Below, piece after piece: positions 33,369 through 41,635 of a stretch of 57,700 nt of DNA; positions within the stretch are counted from its first letter, which is position 1; every line of letters starts with the position of its first letter. Both the position numbers and the translations under genes were made by a program. This DNA is from Gemmatimonadota bacterium (GTDB taxonomy: Bacteria; Gemmatimonadota; Gemmatimonadetes; Longimicrobiales; Gaopeijiaceae). The notes under the pieces are model-generated. The model had not been told where the DNA came from, did not search any database, and saw only the letters and a list, made by a program, of their open reading frames with translations. The stretch is taken from NCBI GenBank assembly GCA_013002885.1, contig JABDLS010000105.1:1-57700 (forward strand), in the 5' to 3' direction.

Positions 33369-34793
33369 TCAGTCTAGGTCGTCGAAGTACGGCGCGATGG
33401 CGGCCTGCGGCGGGGGCGTCGTCACGAGACTGACACCCACGAAGAGCAGACCGGACACCAGGAAGCCGCAAAGTACGGGCTCGATGTCGGGTGTGCCCAC
33501 CACTTCCCACGCGAACGTGGCGGCAACGCCACCTACCATCGCTGCCGCGGCCCCCTCCTGGGTGGCTCGTCGCCAGAGGATCCCCCCCACGACGGGGAGT
33601 ACGAAGGCGGCAGCCATGAGGGCCGTGAAGAGGAGGACGATGAACTGGACGAGCTCTCCTTCTCCGATCCCACTCACCAACAGGGCCACAGGCATGGAGC
33701 CCACGATGACGATTCCCAGCCGATCCACCCACTTGCGGCGTTCGGGGGAGACGTCCGGGTCGATGAGGTTCTGGTAGATGTCCACGGAAAGGGCCGAGCC
33801 GGCGACGATGAGGAGGGAATCGACGGTGGACATCATCGCCGCGGTGATGGCCGCGAGCATGACGGCCCCGAGGGTGGCCGGGAGGACCGCCGACGCCACC
33901 ATGGGCATGGCCAGGTCACCGGTGGGCAGCGTGGGGAAGAGCACGATGGCCGCCAGCGCCAGGACGAAGACCAGGAGATTGATGGCGAGGATCATGATGA
34001 TGGCGAAGAGCACGCCCCGGCGGATCGTCCTCATGTCCTTCATGGCGTAAAGCCGGATGAGCTTCTCGGGAGTGGCGATCCCCCCGAGAAAGAAGGAGAG
34101 GGCCATCGTCAGGAGGAGTACTTCGGGCACGGCATCGAAGGTGAACACGAGCGGGCTGGCCGACTCGGCGAGGACGAGTAGCCCATCGAGTCCGTCGACC
34201 TGGCGGAGGGCCAGCGGCACGGCGAAGAGAGCACCGAGCCCCATGACCACCAGCTGGAAGGCATCGGTGTAGACCACGGCCACCATGCCGCCCACCACCG
34301 TGTAGATGAGGAGGATGGCCGTGAAGCCCACCATCCCCACCGACGTCGGGACGCCAAAGACGGTATTGGCGATGAGCCCTCCGGCAACGATCTGTGCCTG
34401 GATGTAGACCACGGTCGCCACCAGGATGATGCCCGCCGCCAACCCCCGGATGCCTTTGCCGTAGTACCGCTTCTCGATGAAGGCCGGGATGGTGAGTTCC
34501 TTCTGCCGTGTGAAGCGCGGAGCCAGCACGGCCACCATGAACCAGTAGGAGAGGGGGATGGAGAGGAGCACCCAACCGAAGGACCAGCCCGCGGTATACA
34601 TGATGCCGATGGTGCCGACGAAGGTGCCCGCCGACGTGTGGGTGGCGGCCATGGTGGCGCCACCCGTGAACCATCCCAGCTCCCCGCCAGCGATCCAGTA
34701 GTCCTTCTCTCCGCGTGTGGCGCGTAGGCTGTACCAGCCGATTGCGAAGACCACGCAGAAGTAGGCGACGAAGACCCACATCTGGGCTGTCAT
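33369..34793 (-). CDS. Sodium:solute symporter (SSS family)
   Basis: 474 residues from MTAQMWVFVAYFCVVFAIGW, with about 13 transmembrane helices. SSS-type blocks: DYWIAGGELGWFTGGATMAATHTSAGTFVGTIGI (TM2 region, sodium site), RFTRQKELTIPAFIEKRYYGK, YTVVGGMVAVVYTDAFQLVVM (the GGxxAVxxTDxxQ motif), FFLGGIATPEKLIRLYAMKDMRTIRRG, and LAAITAAMMSTVDSLLIVAGSALSVDIYQ. It imports an organic solute with sodium; sequence resembles the pantothenate/amino-acid branch, but the substrate is not certain. The dipeptidase and peptidase genes on either side point to amino acids or peptide fragments. Confidence 0.93.
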   Translation of the reverse strand: MTAQMWVFVAYFCVVFAIGWYSLRATRGEKDYWIAGGELGWFTGGATMAATHTSAGTFVGTIGIMYTAGWSFGWVLLSIPLSYWFMVAVLAPRFTRQKELTIPAFIEKRYYGKGIRGLAAGIILVATVVYIQAQIVAGGLIANTVFGVPTSVGMVGFTAILLIYTVVGGMVAVVYTDAFQLVVMGLGALFAVPLALRQVDGLDGLLVLAESASPLVFTFDAVPEVLLLTMALSFFLGGIATPEKLIRLYAMKDMRTIRRGVLFAIIMILAINLLVFVLALAAIVLFPTLPTGDLAMPMVASAVLPATLGAVMLAAITAAMMSTVDSLLIVAGSALSVDIYQNLIDPDVSPERRKWVDRLGIVIVGSMPVALLVSGIGEGELVQFIVLLFTALMAAAFVLPVVGGILWRRATQEGAAAAMVGGVAATFAWEVVGTPDIEPVLCGFLVSGLLFVGVSLVTTPPPQAAIAPYFDDLD

Positions 34794-34888
34794 CGACGCT
34801 CCTCCCACCGCATCCAGACGAGGTAGGCCACCAGGATCACGCCGCACGCCACGAAGAGCCCCCAGAAGACGAATCCTGGGCCGTTCAC
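34790..34888 (-). CDS. 32-residue membrane microprotein coupled to the symporter
   Basis: GTG start, sequence MNGPGFVFWGLFVACGVIL then VAYLVWMRWEERR. One hydrophobic helix is followed by a basic/acidic C-terminus. Start overlaps the preceding gene's stop (GTGA) and its stop overlaps the symporter ATG (ATGA), so it is translated between the two. Many SSS transporters, such as PanF-type ones, have a small membrane protein encoded directly upstream; this fits that pattern and may be an accessory subunit. It is too short for homology to be convincing by eye. Confidence 0.7.
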   Translation of the reverse strand: MNGPGFVFWGLFVACGVILVAYLVWMRWEERR

Positions 34889-35628
34889 GCCGCGATGCTC
34901 CGGAGGTGACGCCATCCAAATGCAGCGAACGTCACCAGGATGAGGACGGTGAGGAGGTCGACGAGAAGGGGAAAGCCCGGTCGCCACGTGCCGTCGGTTC
35001 GGGCTCGGAAACCCACGATGGACGGCACCACGGACAGCGACACAACGTGTCCGCCGGATCCTGCCGGTCTGAGCCCCGAGGGGAACCCCTCGGTGACGAC
35101 CCAATCGTCGGGCACGGAGATGCTGGCCTGGAAGGCATCTCCCCCGGTCTCGGCCCGAACGGGCGGCCCCGTGAGGAGTGGGACGCGCGCGTGGACGACC
35201 TGTCCGGGAGACTCCAAAACGTCGGCCACGCGATACGACACGACGAGGGAAGCTACTCCGGCGTCCACGTCGGCCTCCCCGAGTCGGAGGGAGGCCACCC
35301 GATGTGAGCCGACCGTGGGCCAGAGAACGACACGTTCGCCGCCCCGTACCGACATCTCGTCGGCTATCGCGTCGCCGAAGCCGAGCATCTCGAAGGTCAC
35401 GGGCACGTCGAGGGGGAGGGCGGCGCCAGGCTCCTGTGTGGCGAGCTCGAAGCGGATTCCCACGTCGGCGCTTCCATTCCCCGCTCCCATCTCCACATCC
35501 ACCTGCTGGTGCACCGTGACCCAAGCGGCCGCCTCGGGCGTCTGAGCCGAGACGACCGGAGCCGTAGCGAAGCACGCCGCTGCTGTCACCAGAAGAAGGG
35601 AGATGGCAGGGCGCGCGCTCCCGTTCAC
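34885..35628 (-). CDS. Exported protein with C-terminal membrane anchor, unknown function
   Basis: 247 residues from GTG at 35628, giving MNGSARPAISLLLVTAAACF with a signal peptide ending VSAQ. The mature part is a beta-rich domain (about 30-215, e.g. WVTVHQQVDVEMGAGNGSADVGIRFEL) without recognisable motif. A C-terminal hydrophobic helix, PLLVDLLTVLILVTFAAFGW, is followed by RHLRSIAA, so it should be tethered with its body in the periplasm. An alternative CTG start at 35661 would give a 4-base overlap with the dipeptidase stop and has GGAGG 7 bases upstream. Placed between a dipeptidase and a symporter, it could bind or deliver the substrate, but this is inference. Confidence 0.7.
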   Translation of the reverse strand: MNGSARPAISLLLVTAAACFATAPVVSAQTPEAAAWVTVHQQVDVEMGAGNGSADVGIRFELATQEPGAALPLDVPVTFEMLGFGDAIADEMSVRGGERVVLWPTVGSHRVASLRLGEADVDAGVASLVVSYRVADVLESPGQVVHARVPLLTGPPVRAETGGDAFQASISVPDDWVVTEGFPSGLRPAGSGGHVVSLSVVPSIVGFRARTDGTWRPGFPLLVDLLTVLILVTFAAFGWRHLRSIAA

Positions 35629-35657
35629 AACGGACCGGCGGGACGCGGCCCGGCCGT

Positions 35658-36872
35658 TCAGCTCCACGCCTCCTTCATGACCCGCAGCGCGTTTGCTCCC
35701 ATGACCTTCTCGATGTCTTCGTCGGAGTAGCCGGCCTTCACCAACCAACGGGGAATGTTGTGGGAACCCTCGGTGGGATTCTCCAATCCTTCGACGTACT
35801 CGACCTCCTCGTACTCCTGCCCGGGCTTGTCGCGGCCCTTGGACTCCTTGAGTGACAGGCTGGCCGCGTAGGTGTGGTGAAGCCCTACGTGGTCTCCGTA
35901 CACCGTGTCCGGTCCGAAGCCCACGTGATCGATGCCCACCAGCGAACGGATGTACTCGAAGTGCTCCATGAAGGCCTCGATGCCGTGCCTTCGATGGTTC
36001 TTCGTCAGCGTCGTATGGGGAGCGCACTCGATCCCGATGACCCCTCCCTTCTCCGCCACCGCCTCGATCACGGCATCGGGGGCCATCCGGTTCGTGTTCC
36101 AGAGGGCGCGGGCCCCGATGTGTGAAAGGACGATGGGCTTCTCGCTCCACTCCACCGTATCGAGGGTCGTCTGATCTCCGCAGTGGGAGCAATCGATGAG
36201 GAGACCGACCTTGTTCATCCGCTCGACGGCCTTTCGACCGAACTTGGTGAGTCCGCCGTCACGGTCCTCCTTCAAGCCGTTCCCCAGGGCGTTGGACTCG
36301 GAGTAGGTAATGCCAAGTGACCGGACGCCGAAGCCGTGGAGGAGGTCGATGCGGTCGAGCTCGTGCTCGATCATCGCGGCACCCTCCATGGTCGCCACCC
36401 ACGCCATCTTCCCGTCGTCGTGGGCCCTCTGCACGTCATCGACCCGCCGGCAATGGATGACGAAGTCCTGATGGGCGATATCGCAGAGGCGCATGCCCAG
36501 GTCGTGGAGGACGTCGTCCCACTGCCAGCCGGAGAACGAGCGGATCGATCCGATGCCGTTCAGCAGGTTGTCGAAGACACAGTCCCAGTACGAGGCCGCC
36601 AGGCCCTCGAAGGCCGTGGCCATGCGACCATGGCGAACGTAGTCGGGGGTCTCTCCGATGCTTTCGGGGAAGACCCCGACGTGCTCGTGCATGGAGACGA
36701 AGAGGCAGCGTTCAACCAGCCTCTCGAGCCGCGTTTCTTCCTCGGCGCTGAGCTCTACCCGATAGGACGGAACCCGCTCGAGCTCGTCGGCGAGCTGAAA
36801 GGTCCGGTAGTCCACGCCGGGCTCGAGGTAGGAGAACGACGTGTAGCCGTCGTAGTGCTTCGCAAGACTCAT
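35658..36872 (-). CDS. Membrane dipeptidase (peptidase M19, renal dipeptidase family)
   Basis: 404 residues from MSLAKHYDGYTSFSYLEPG; an earlier ATG at about 36911 is possible. Features of the M19 amidohydrolase fold: FVSMHEHVGVFPE (metal His pair region), MAWVATMEGAAMIEHELDRIDLLHGFGVRSLGITYSESNALGNG (bridging Glu), LLIDCSHCGDQTTLDTVEWSEKPIVLSHIGARAL (two metal His), GGVIGIECAPHTT and VGIDHVGFGPDTVYGDHVGLHH. HIPRWLVKAGYSDEDIEKVMGANALRVMKE-type ending matches the family. No signal peptide, so it is probably cytoplasmic. Likely cleaves dipeptides imported by the symporter encoded downstream. Confidence 0.9.
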   Translation of the reverse strand: MSLAKHYDGYTSFSYLEPGVDYRTFQLADELERVPSYRVELSAEEETRLERLVERCLFVSMHEHVGVFPESIGETPDYVRHGRMATAFEGLAASYWDCVFDNLLNGIGSIRSFSGWQWDDVLHDLGMRLCDIAHQDFVIHCRRVDDVQRAHDDGKMAWVATMEGAAMIEHELDRIDLLHGFGVRSLGITYSESNALGNGLKEDRDGGLTKFGRKAVERMNKVGLLIDCSHCGDQTTLDTVEWSEKPIVLSHIGARALWNTNRMAPDAVIEAVAEKGGVIGIECAPHTTLTKNHRRHGIEAFMEHFEYIRSLVGIDHVGFGPDTVYGDHVGLHHTYAASLSLKESKGRDKPGQEYEEVEYVEGLENPTEGSHNIPRWLVKAGYSDEDIEKVMGANALRVMKEAWS

Positions 36873-36987
36873 GAGGGGCGCAGGTGAGAGTTCGTGGGTG
36901 GAGCCCCACAACCTACGCCTCTACGCCCCCTTGGCTATCGCGAAGGTCCCTCAGGGTCTCACCGGCCGATGGTCCTCGGCGCGGCGG

Positions 36988-37629
36988 TTAGCGCCGGGCG
37001 CCACCGATGGCCAGCCCCACGGCGACCGCCTGGCGATCGCCCAGAGACGCGGCCGCCCGTAGAACGATATGGCGCGAAGTGTCGAAAGCCAGGTCCATGC
37101 CTACTTCGGCGTTGGGCTCGAGGGCAAACTCGTCATCGGGAGCCTCTTCGCCACGCCGGTAGTCCAGGACGGCACCGAGCCCGACGTACGGCGCGAACCA
37201 GACGGCGCCGGAAGACCAGCTTCGTCCGGCGCTCAACCCAACCGGCAACGAGAGGATGAGGTACTCGCCGTAGCTTCCGCCGATACCGGCATTCCATCCG
37301 ATGTCCAACGGCTGCGACTCGTCGTGGCGAGCGAGGAGGGACCGGACGTTGATACCCCCGAATCCGGCGAGCTCATCGGTGGCCCCTTCGCCCAGGCCTC
37401 CTCGAAGCGTCACCCCCCCACCGGTTCCAGGCACGGGCAAGGTGGCGAAGACGGCATCGCCGTCGTCGGGAAGGGCTTCAGCCCGAAGCCAATAGAAACC
37501 CACACCGGCCGGGCTCTCCGGGCCGATCATCCGAGGAGCATCCCAGAGAATCTGGCCCTCGGCAGTCGCGGGAGCGAAGGCGGTCAGCGTTCCTGCGAGG
37601 CACACCGCCAGCGTAGCGTATCGGTTCAC
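36988..37629 (-). CDS. Exported protein, possible outer-membrane beta-barrel, unknown
   Basis: 213 residues from GTG at 37629 (MNRYATLAVCLAGTLTAFAP). A signal peptide ends near ATAEGQ. The remainder shows alternating short beta-strand patterns with Gly-rich turns (GGVTLRGGLGEG, IGGSYGEYLILSLPVGLSAG, WFAPYVGLGAVLDY, IVLRAAASLGDRQAVAVGLAIG), suggesting a small beta-barrel of about eight to ten strands. I do not recognise a family. Its start is 7 bases after the stop of the next upstream gene, so both are likely co-expressed. Confidence 0.72.
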   Translation of the reverse strand: MNRYATLAVCLAGTLTAFAPATAEGQILWDAPRMIGPESPAGVGFYWLRAEALPDDGDAVFATLPVPGTGGGVTLRGGLGEGATDELAGFGGINVRSLLARHDESQPLDIGWNAGIGGSYGEYLILSLPVGLSAGRSWSSGAVWFAPYVGLGAVLDYRRGEEAPDDEFALEPNAEVGMDLAFDTSRHIVLRAAASLGDRQAVAVGLAIGGARR

Positions 37630-37636
37630 GATGATC

Positions 37637-38902
37637 TCAGTTCGGGGCCCGGACGCCCGGACCGTCGTAGTCGCGATCACGACCCATCACACGGCCGTGA
37701 AGATCGAGGCTCGAGTTGTCGCGCTGGGCCACCCACTGACGAATGGAGCCCGGGAAGGGCTCCGTGCGACCGTTGTGGCCCAGGGCGTCGGTGTACCAGA
37801 ATTCAGGGCCCTCTTCGTTGCGCACCCGATTCGCATTCACGTCCACGAAGCGGCGGACGCCTTTGAACGGCGAGCGAGGATCATCCCAGGCTACCGAATC
37901 ACCGGCCAACGCCTCGCAACGGTCCGCCTCGGCGAGCTCCGGCCGGTAGCAGAGATCCAGAGGGCGGGCGAGCGACCGCTCCGCCGACGAATCGTAGTAG
38001 CGACTGGGGTCCATGACCTGGAAGTAGGGATTGAAAGAGACCAGCGTGTGACCGCTTTCCGTGCGGAGTCGCGCGCTGATCTCCCAGCTCTCGCGGAGCG
38101 CGCTGTCGAATCGCGGGCGATCGTCCTCGGGGTTGATGACCCGCTCCTCCAGACACCGGATCTCCGGGACGGCGCGCTTGCCCCCACCGTTGGGAGAGAT
38201 GGGTGGATTGGCGACGCCCGCCGGAATGTGAACGTCGCGGTCACAGCCCACCACGAGTTCTCCGGCCGTCCCGATGGGCGTGAGCAGGGTCGCGCTGAAG
38301 CCCGTCCCGTCGCTGCACCGGATGTGGTAGGAAACCTCGTGCATGTTGTTGGTGAAGGCGTCCGGCGAGTGGGTCCCCTGGTGCATCTTCGTCAGCACGT
38401 CGCATTCGATGGAAACCACGGTCGAGCCGGTACCCCCGACGTTCATGACCATGTCGTTCTGCCACTCGACCTTGTGGCCGACGTGGTCTTCGTGTCGCGG
38501 GGCCTCGAATCCACCGGCCTCGAGGTGCTGGTTCGCATAGCCGAAAGGAATCGCTCCAACGAGTTCGAAAAGGTCGGAGCCCGAGGGGTCCCGCCCGTGC
38601 TCATGGCCGAAGGTGCACCCCGTCGAGGGGTCGACCGGAGGGTGCCAGGTCGGGTAACGAATGCCGTCGGGCCCCACGGTGAAGTACTGATCATGCACCG
38701 ACGCGGCGCACGTATCCGTGCCGGACGGGCTCCAGATCCCGAATGCCACGGCATCGCCGACGATATCCGGCACTTCCGGCCCCAGGAACCCCGGCAAGGG
38801 GTCGTCGGTGTCGCAGCCCATGACCAGGGCGGAAACACAGACGGCTCCAAGCATGGGAAATGCTCGGCGAGCCACAACAGCGTGGCGGCTTCGGATCTTC
38901 AT
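37637..38902 (-). CDS. Large lipoprotein of unknown function with an FGHEHG motif
   Basis: 421 residues starting MKIRSRHAVVARRAFPMLG. The lipobox VMGC puts the lipidated Cys at about residue 30. AGGGGGG sits about 7 bases before the ATG. The body has conserved-looking blocks WHPPVDPSTGCTFGHEHGRDPSG, NDMVMNVGG, DVLTKMHQGTHSPDAFTNNMHEVSYHIRC and a tail ending in DLHGRVMGRDRDYDG. The His-rich FGHEHG and MHQGTH segments could bind metal. Eight or so cysteines suggest disulfides. I cannot place it in a named family. It and the barrel-like protein downstream seem to form a two-gene unit. Confidence 0.75.
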   Translation of the reverse strand: MKIRSRHAVVARRAFPMLGAVCVSALVMGCDTDDPLPGFLGPEVPDIVGDAVAFGIWSPSGTDTCAASVHDQYFTVGPDGIRYPTWHPPVDPSTGCTFGHEHGRDPSGSDLFELVGAIPFGYANQHLEAGGFEAPRHEDHVGHKVEWQNDMVMNVGGTGSTVVSIECDVLTKMHQGTHSPDAFTNNMHEVSYHIRCSDGTGFSATLLTPIGTAGELVVGCDRDVHIPAGVANPPISPNGGGKRAVPEIRCLEERVINPEDDRPRFDSALRESWEISARLRTESGHTLVSFNPYFQVMDPSRYYDSSAERSLARPLDLCYRPELAEADRCEALAGDSVAWDDPRSPFKGVRRFVDVNANRVRNEEGPEFWYTDALGHNGRTEPFPGSIRQWVAQRDNSSLDLHGRVMGRDRDYDGPGVRAPN

Positions 38903-38970
38903 GGAGGTCCCCCCTCTCATCAATTGACTCACGTGCAAGCGGCAGCGCCGCGGTTGGGGTGCGGCACCAC

Positions 38971-39537
38971 TCATCGGCGCCTCACGTACACCCCGAAGCG
39001 GACCATGCTGAGGCCCACGGGCCGAGCGACGGAGTCCCCGTCGTTGTCCAGCGATCCGTACGACGCCGCGTCCAATAGAATCCGGTTGCCCACCACCCAC
39101 GACGATGCGACGGGCAGGTCCCACCCTGCGCCGAGACGAATGCGCGGGGCGTCGAGGGCGAAGTCGCCGGCGCGGTAGCCCGACCAGCCGACCCCCCCCA
39201 CCAGGTGGAGCCCCGAGTCCCGACTCGGATAGAGCTCGGCGACCACGCCCGCGGTATAGACGTCTTCACGCACGTCGTCGTCGCTCCGGGTCCACACCCC
39301 GGCCTCGACACCCACCCTCAGCTGGGGAGAGGCGTACGCCCCGATTGCGGCTTCCAGTGCACCACCCAGCTTCCGGGATCGGTCACAGAAATCGCAGGTG
39401 AGACGGGTCCCGCCCCCCTGGACAGAGGCACCCCACCAGAGTCCTCCCCTGTCGCCCGACTGTGCAAAAAGGGACGAACCCGGCAAGAAGAGCGTGGCTA
39501 CGAGGACCGCCATGAAGGCGGATGGCGCAGGAACCAT
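38971..39537 (-). CDS. Small outer-membrane beta-barrel protein with CDFCD motif
   Basis: 188 residues from MVPAPSAFMAVLVATLFLPG, signal peptide ending SLFAQ. Amphipathic strands alternate with Gly/Ser turns (LWWGASVQGGGTRLTC, LGGALEAAIGAYASPQLRVGVEAGVWTR, SGLHLVGGVGWSGYRAG) and the C-terminal end VRFGVYVRRR. This fits an eight-stranded porin-like OmpA/OmpW-type barrel. The TCDFCD pair near residue 48 is distinctive and may form a disulfide or bind metal. Function unknown. Confidence 0.78.
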   Translation of the reverse strand: MVPAPSAFMAVLVATLFLPGSSLFAQSGDRGGLWWGASVQGGGTRLTCDFCDRSRKLGGALEAAIGAYASPQLRVGVEAGVWTRSDDDVREDVYTAGVVAELYPSRDSGLHLVGGVGWSGYRAGDFALDAPRIRLGAGWDLPVASSWVVGNRILLDAASYGSLDNDGDSVARPVGLSMVRFGVYVRRR

Positions 39538-39639
39538 GGGAATTGACGACCTCCGACGGACATCCGGAAAAAAGGAATGCCCCGGCAGGGTGCAAGCCCC
39601 GTGCCCCGACCCGACACGGCAATCCTGCGCTGTCGCCTG

Positions 39640-40725
39640 CTAGCTCCCCACGTACTCCCGCTGGATCTCCTCGATCTCCTCGCGGACATCCATGAAGATC
39701 TCCACCACCGACGGATCGAAGCTCGTTCCACTCTCGGAAGCGATCATCTTCACCACTTCGTCGTTGGGAACGGCCTTTCGGTAGGGACGATCCATGGTGA
39801 GGGCATCGAAGAAGTCGACGACGCTGCAGATGCGCGCCTCGATGGGGATCTCTTCCTTGGCAATCCGATGGGGATAGCCCTCGCCGTTCCATCTCTCGTG
39901 GTGGGTGAGGGCCACGCGCTCACCCATTTGAATCACCGGAGAGGTGGACCCCGCCAGGATCTGCCCCCCGATGGTCGTATGGGTGTTCATGATGGCGCGC
40001 TCCTCCTCGTCCAGCGGGCCCGGCTTGAGAAGGATGGAGTCGGGGATGCCGAGCTTGCCCACGTCGTGCATGGGTGCTGCATGCAGGAGGAGATCCACCG
40101 TCCCGGGTTGGAGGTGCATCGCCATGCCAACGACCTGGGAGTAGCGGCCGATGCGCTCGATGTGGCCCGCCGTGTCGTGATCCTTGTACTCCGCGGCGAG
40201 GGTGAGCCGGCGGATGGTGTCCAGGTGCCCCGCCTGAATCTCACGCTGGGCGCGCGTCACCTCCTCGAGGGCGTGGCGGAGGTCCTTCGTCCTCCGGGCG
40301 ACCGTCCCCTCAAGTCCCTCCTTGGCACGCCGAAGCTCCTCCTGCGCCGTCTTGAGCTCGAGGAGCCACTTGAGTCGCAGCCGAAGCTCGGTGTGATCAA
40401 CCGGCTTGTTGATGAAGTCGTTGATCCCGGATTCGTACGCCCGAAGCCGATCTTCCCGCGCCTCGAGGCTGGTGACCATGACGATGGGGAGTTCGTCGGC
40501 GGAGCGCGTTTGGCGAATGCGTCGCGCCACCTCGAAACCGTCGAGGTTCGGCATGTGCGCATCGGTGAGCACCAGGTCCACCCCGAGTCCGATCTTGGCA
40601 ATGGCCTCGATCCCGTCTACCGCCAGCTCGACGTCGTACCCGAAGCCCCGTACGAATTCAGAATGCAGGGTCCGGATCATCTCGTCGTCGTCGGCGACGA
40701 GGATGGTGTATTTGGGTTCAGACAT
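39640..40725 (-). CDS. Response regulator with HD-GYP phosphodiesterase output domain
   Basis: 361 residues. The receiver domain (about 7-125) has DDDEMIR, VLTDAHMPNLDGFEVARRIR (phospho-accepting Asp) and MVTSLEAREDRLRAYESGINDFINKPVD. A coiled-coil linker (about 127-170) leads to an HD-GYP domain: AAEYKDHDTAGHIERIGRYS, LLHAAPMHDVGKLGIPDSILLKPGPLDEEERAIMNTHTTIGGQIL, ALTHHERWNGEGYPHRIAKEEIPIEARICSVVDFFDALTMDRPYRKAVP. The HD and GYP motifs are complete, so cyclic-di-GMP hydrolysis is expected, as in RpfG. No histidine kinase is adjacent. A mid-size lead of 102 bp separates it from the barrel gene. Confidence 0.93.
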   Translation of the reverse strand: MSEPKYTILVADDDEMIRTLHSEFVRGFGYDVELAVDGIEAIAKIGLGVDLVLTDAHMPNLDGFEVARRIRQTRSADELPIVMVTSLEAREDRLRAYESGINDFINKPVDHTELRLRLKWLLELKTAQEELRRAKEGLEGTVARRTKDLRHALEEVTRAQREIQAGHLDTIRRLTLAAEYKDHDTAGHIERIGRYSQVVGMAMHLQPGTVDLLLHAAPMHDVGKLGIPDSILLKPGPLDEEERAIMNTHTTIGGQILAGSTSPVIQMGERVALTHHERWNGEGYPHRIAKEEIPIEARICSVVDFFDALTMDRPYRKAVPNDEVVKMIASESGTSFDPSVVEIFMDVREEIEEIQREYVGS

Positions 40726-40868
40726 TCGGAAGCGGGTGTTGGCCCTCGAACGCTACGAGTGACCCCGGGGGTGCCTTCAACCTATCGGGTAGTGACGGGG
40801 AGCCAAACAATTTCTTTCGTTGCTCGGCGCCGCGGGGAGGCCGTGTTGGTGGCTGGTCGCCAGAATCC

Positions 40869-41069
40869 TCAGTCAGAGGTGATGCGGCCGTCCTCCCGCC
40901 CCTCGCCCAGGGCTCTCATCCTGCCATACGCCTTCGATCCCACGAAGACGACGCTGGCCAAGAGGTACCCGGAGAGCATTCCGGTCATGAGCGCCACGAA
41001 GAGCCCCAGGAGCCAGAGTGTGACGCCCAGGAGGGTACTAAACCGACCCGAGAACATGGTGACCTTCAT
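40869..41069 (-). CDS. Small two-helix membrane protein
   Basis: 66 residues, ATG start. Two hydrophobic helices are visible, LLGVTLWLLGLFVALMTGMLSGYLLASVVFVG, with a basic/acidic C-terminal tail GSKAYGRMRALGEGREDG. No homology recognised. It lies between two response-regulator genes on the same strand, 40 bases after the single-domain regulator. Its reality is supported by continuous codon usage and membrane pattern only. Confidence 0.55.
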   Translation of the reverse strand: MKVTMFSGRFSTLLGVTLWLLGLFVALMTGMLSGYLLASVVFVGSKAYGRMRALGEGREDGRITSD

Positions 41070-41109
41070 AGACGGTGGCGCCCAGCGATCGAGGCGAAGA
41101 CCTTGGCGC

Positions 41110-41514
41110 TCAGGATGTCGACTTGGCTGCGATGGCCGAGCGCAGGACCTCGGCCAGGTGATCGCCGGTGAACGGCTTGCGGATGACGTACTGAGCCGAG
41201 TTCAGCCCTCCGGACAGGATGGGGTCCACCTCGGCGAACCCTGTCGTGTAGACGACTGCCATGTCGGGGCGAACGCTCATGAGGCGCTGCGCGACGAGGG
41301 CCCCCCAGCCGTCGGGCAGATTGATGTCCATCAGGAGTGCGTCGATATCCCCTTCGAAGCTTTCGATGACCTCCGCGGCCTCCGCGGCCGACGCCGCGCC
41401 AATCATCTCGAAGCCGCGCTTGCGGAGGAGTCGATTGGCGATGTGGCGAACGCCCTGCTCATCGTCTACGTAGAAGACGACGGGACGGCGTCCAGGTGGG
41501 GCGGTCTTCGGCAC
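41110..41514 (-). CDS. Single-domain response regulator
   Basis: 134 residues consisting of one receiver domain: VVFYVDDEQGVRHIANRLL (acidic pair near residue 16-18), ALLMDINLPDGWGALVAQRLM (phospho-accepting Asp), VVYTTGFAEVDP (Thr switch) and YVIRKPFTGDHLAEVL (conserved Lys). There is no output domain, so it acts by protein contacts or in a phosphorelay. It may work with the orphan histidine kinase at 24486 or with kinases elsewhere. Divergent from the DUF4105 gene across about 120 bp. Confidence 0.9.
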   Translation of the reverse strand: MPKTAPPGRRPVVFYVDDEQGVRHIANRLLRKRGFEMIGAASAAEAAEVIESFEGDIDALLMDINLPDGWGALVAQRLMSVRPDMAVVYTTGFAEVDPILSGGLNSAQYVIRKPFTGDHLAEVLRSAIAAKSTS

Positions 41515-41635
41515 GTTGGGGGTCCGATGGGGTGCGAATTCAGAGGCTTTTCAAGGTACACTCCGGGGCTCGCGGATGTGTCATGTTTTCTCCTGTGCAG
41601 TTGGACGGTGGACGGGGTCGGCACAGATTCACCTC

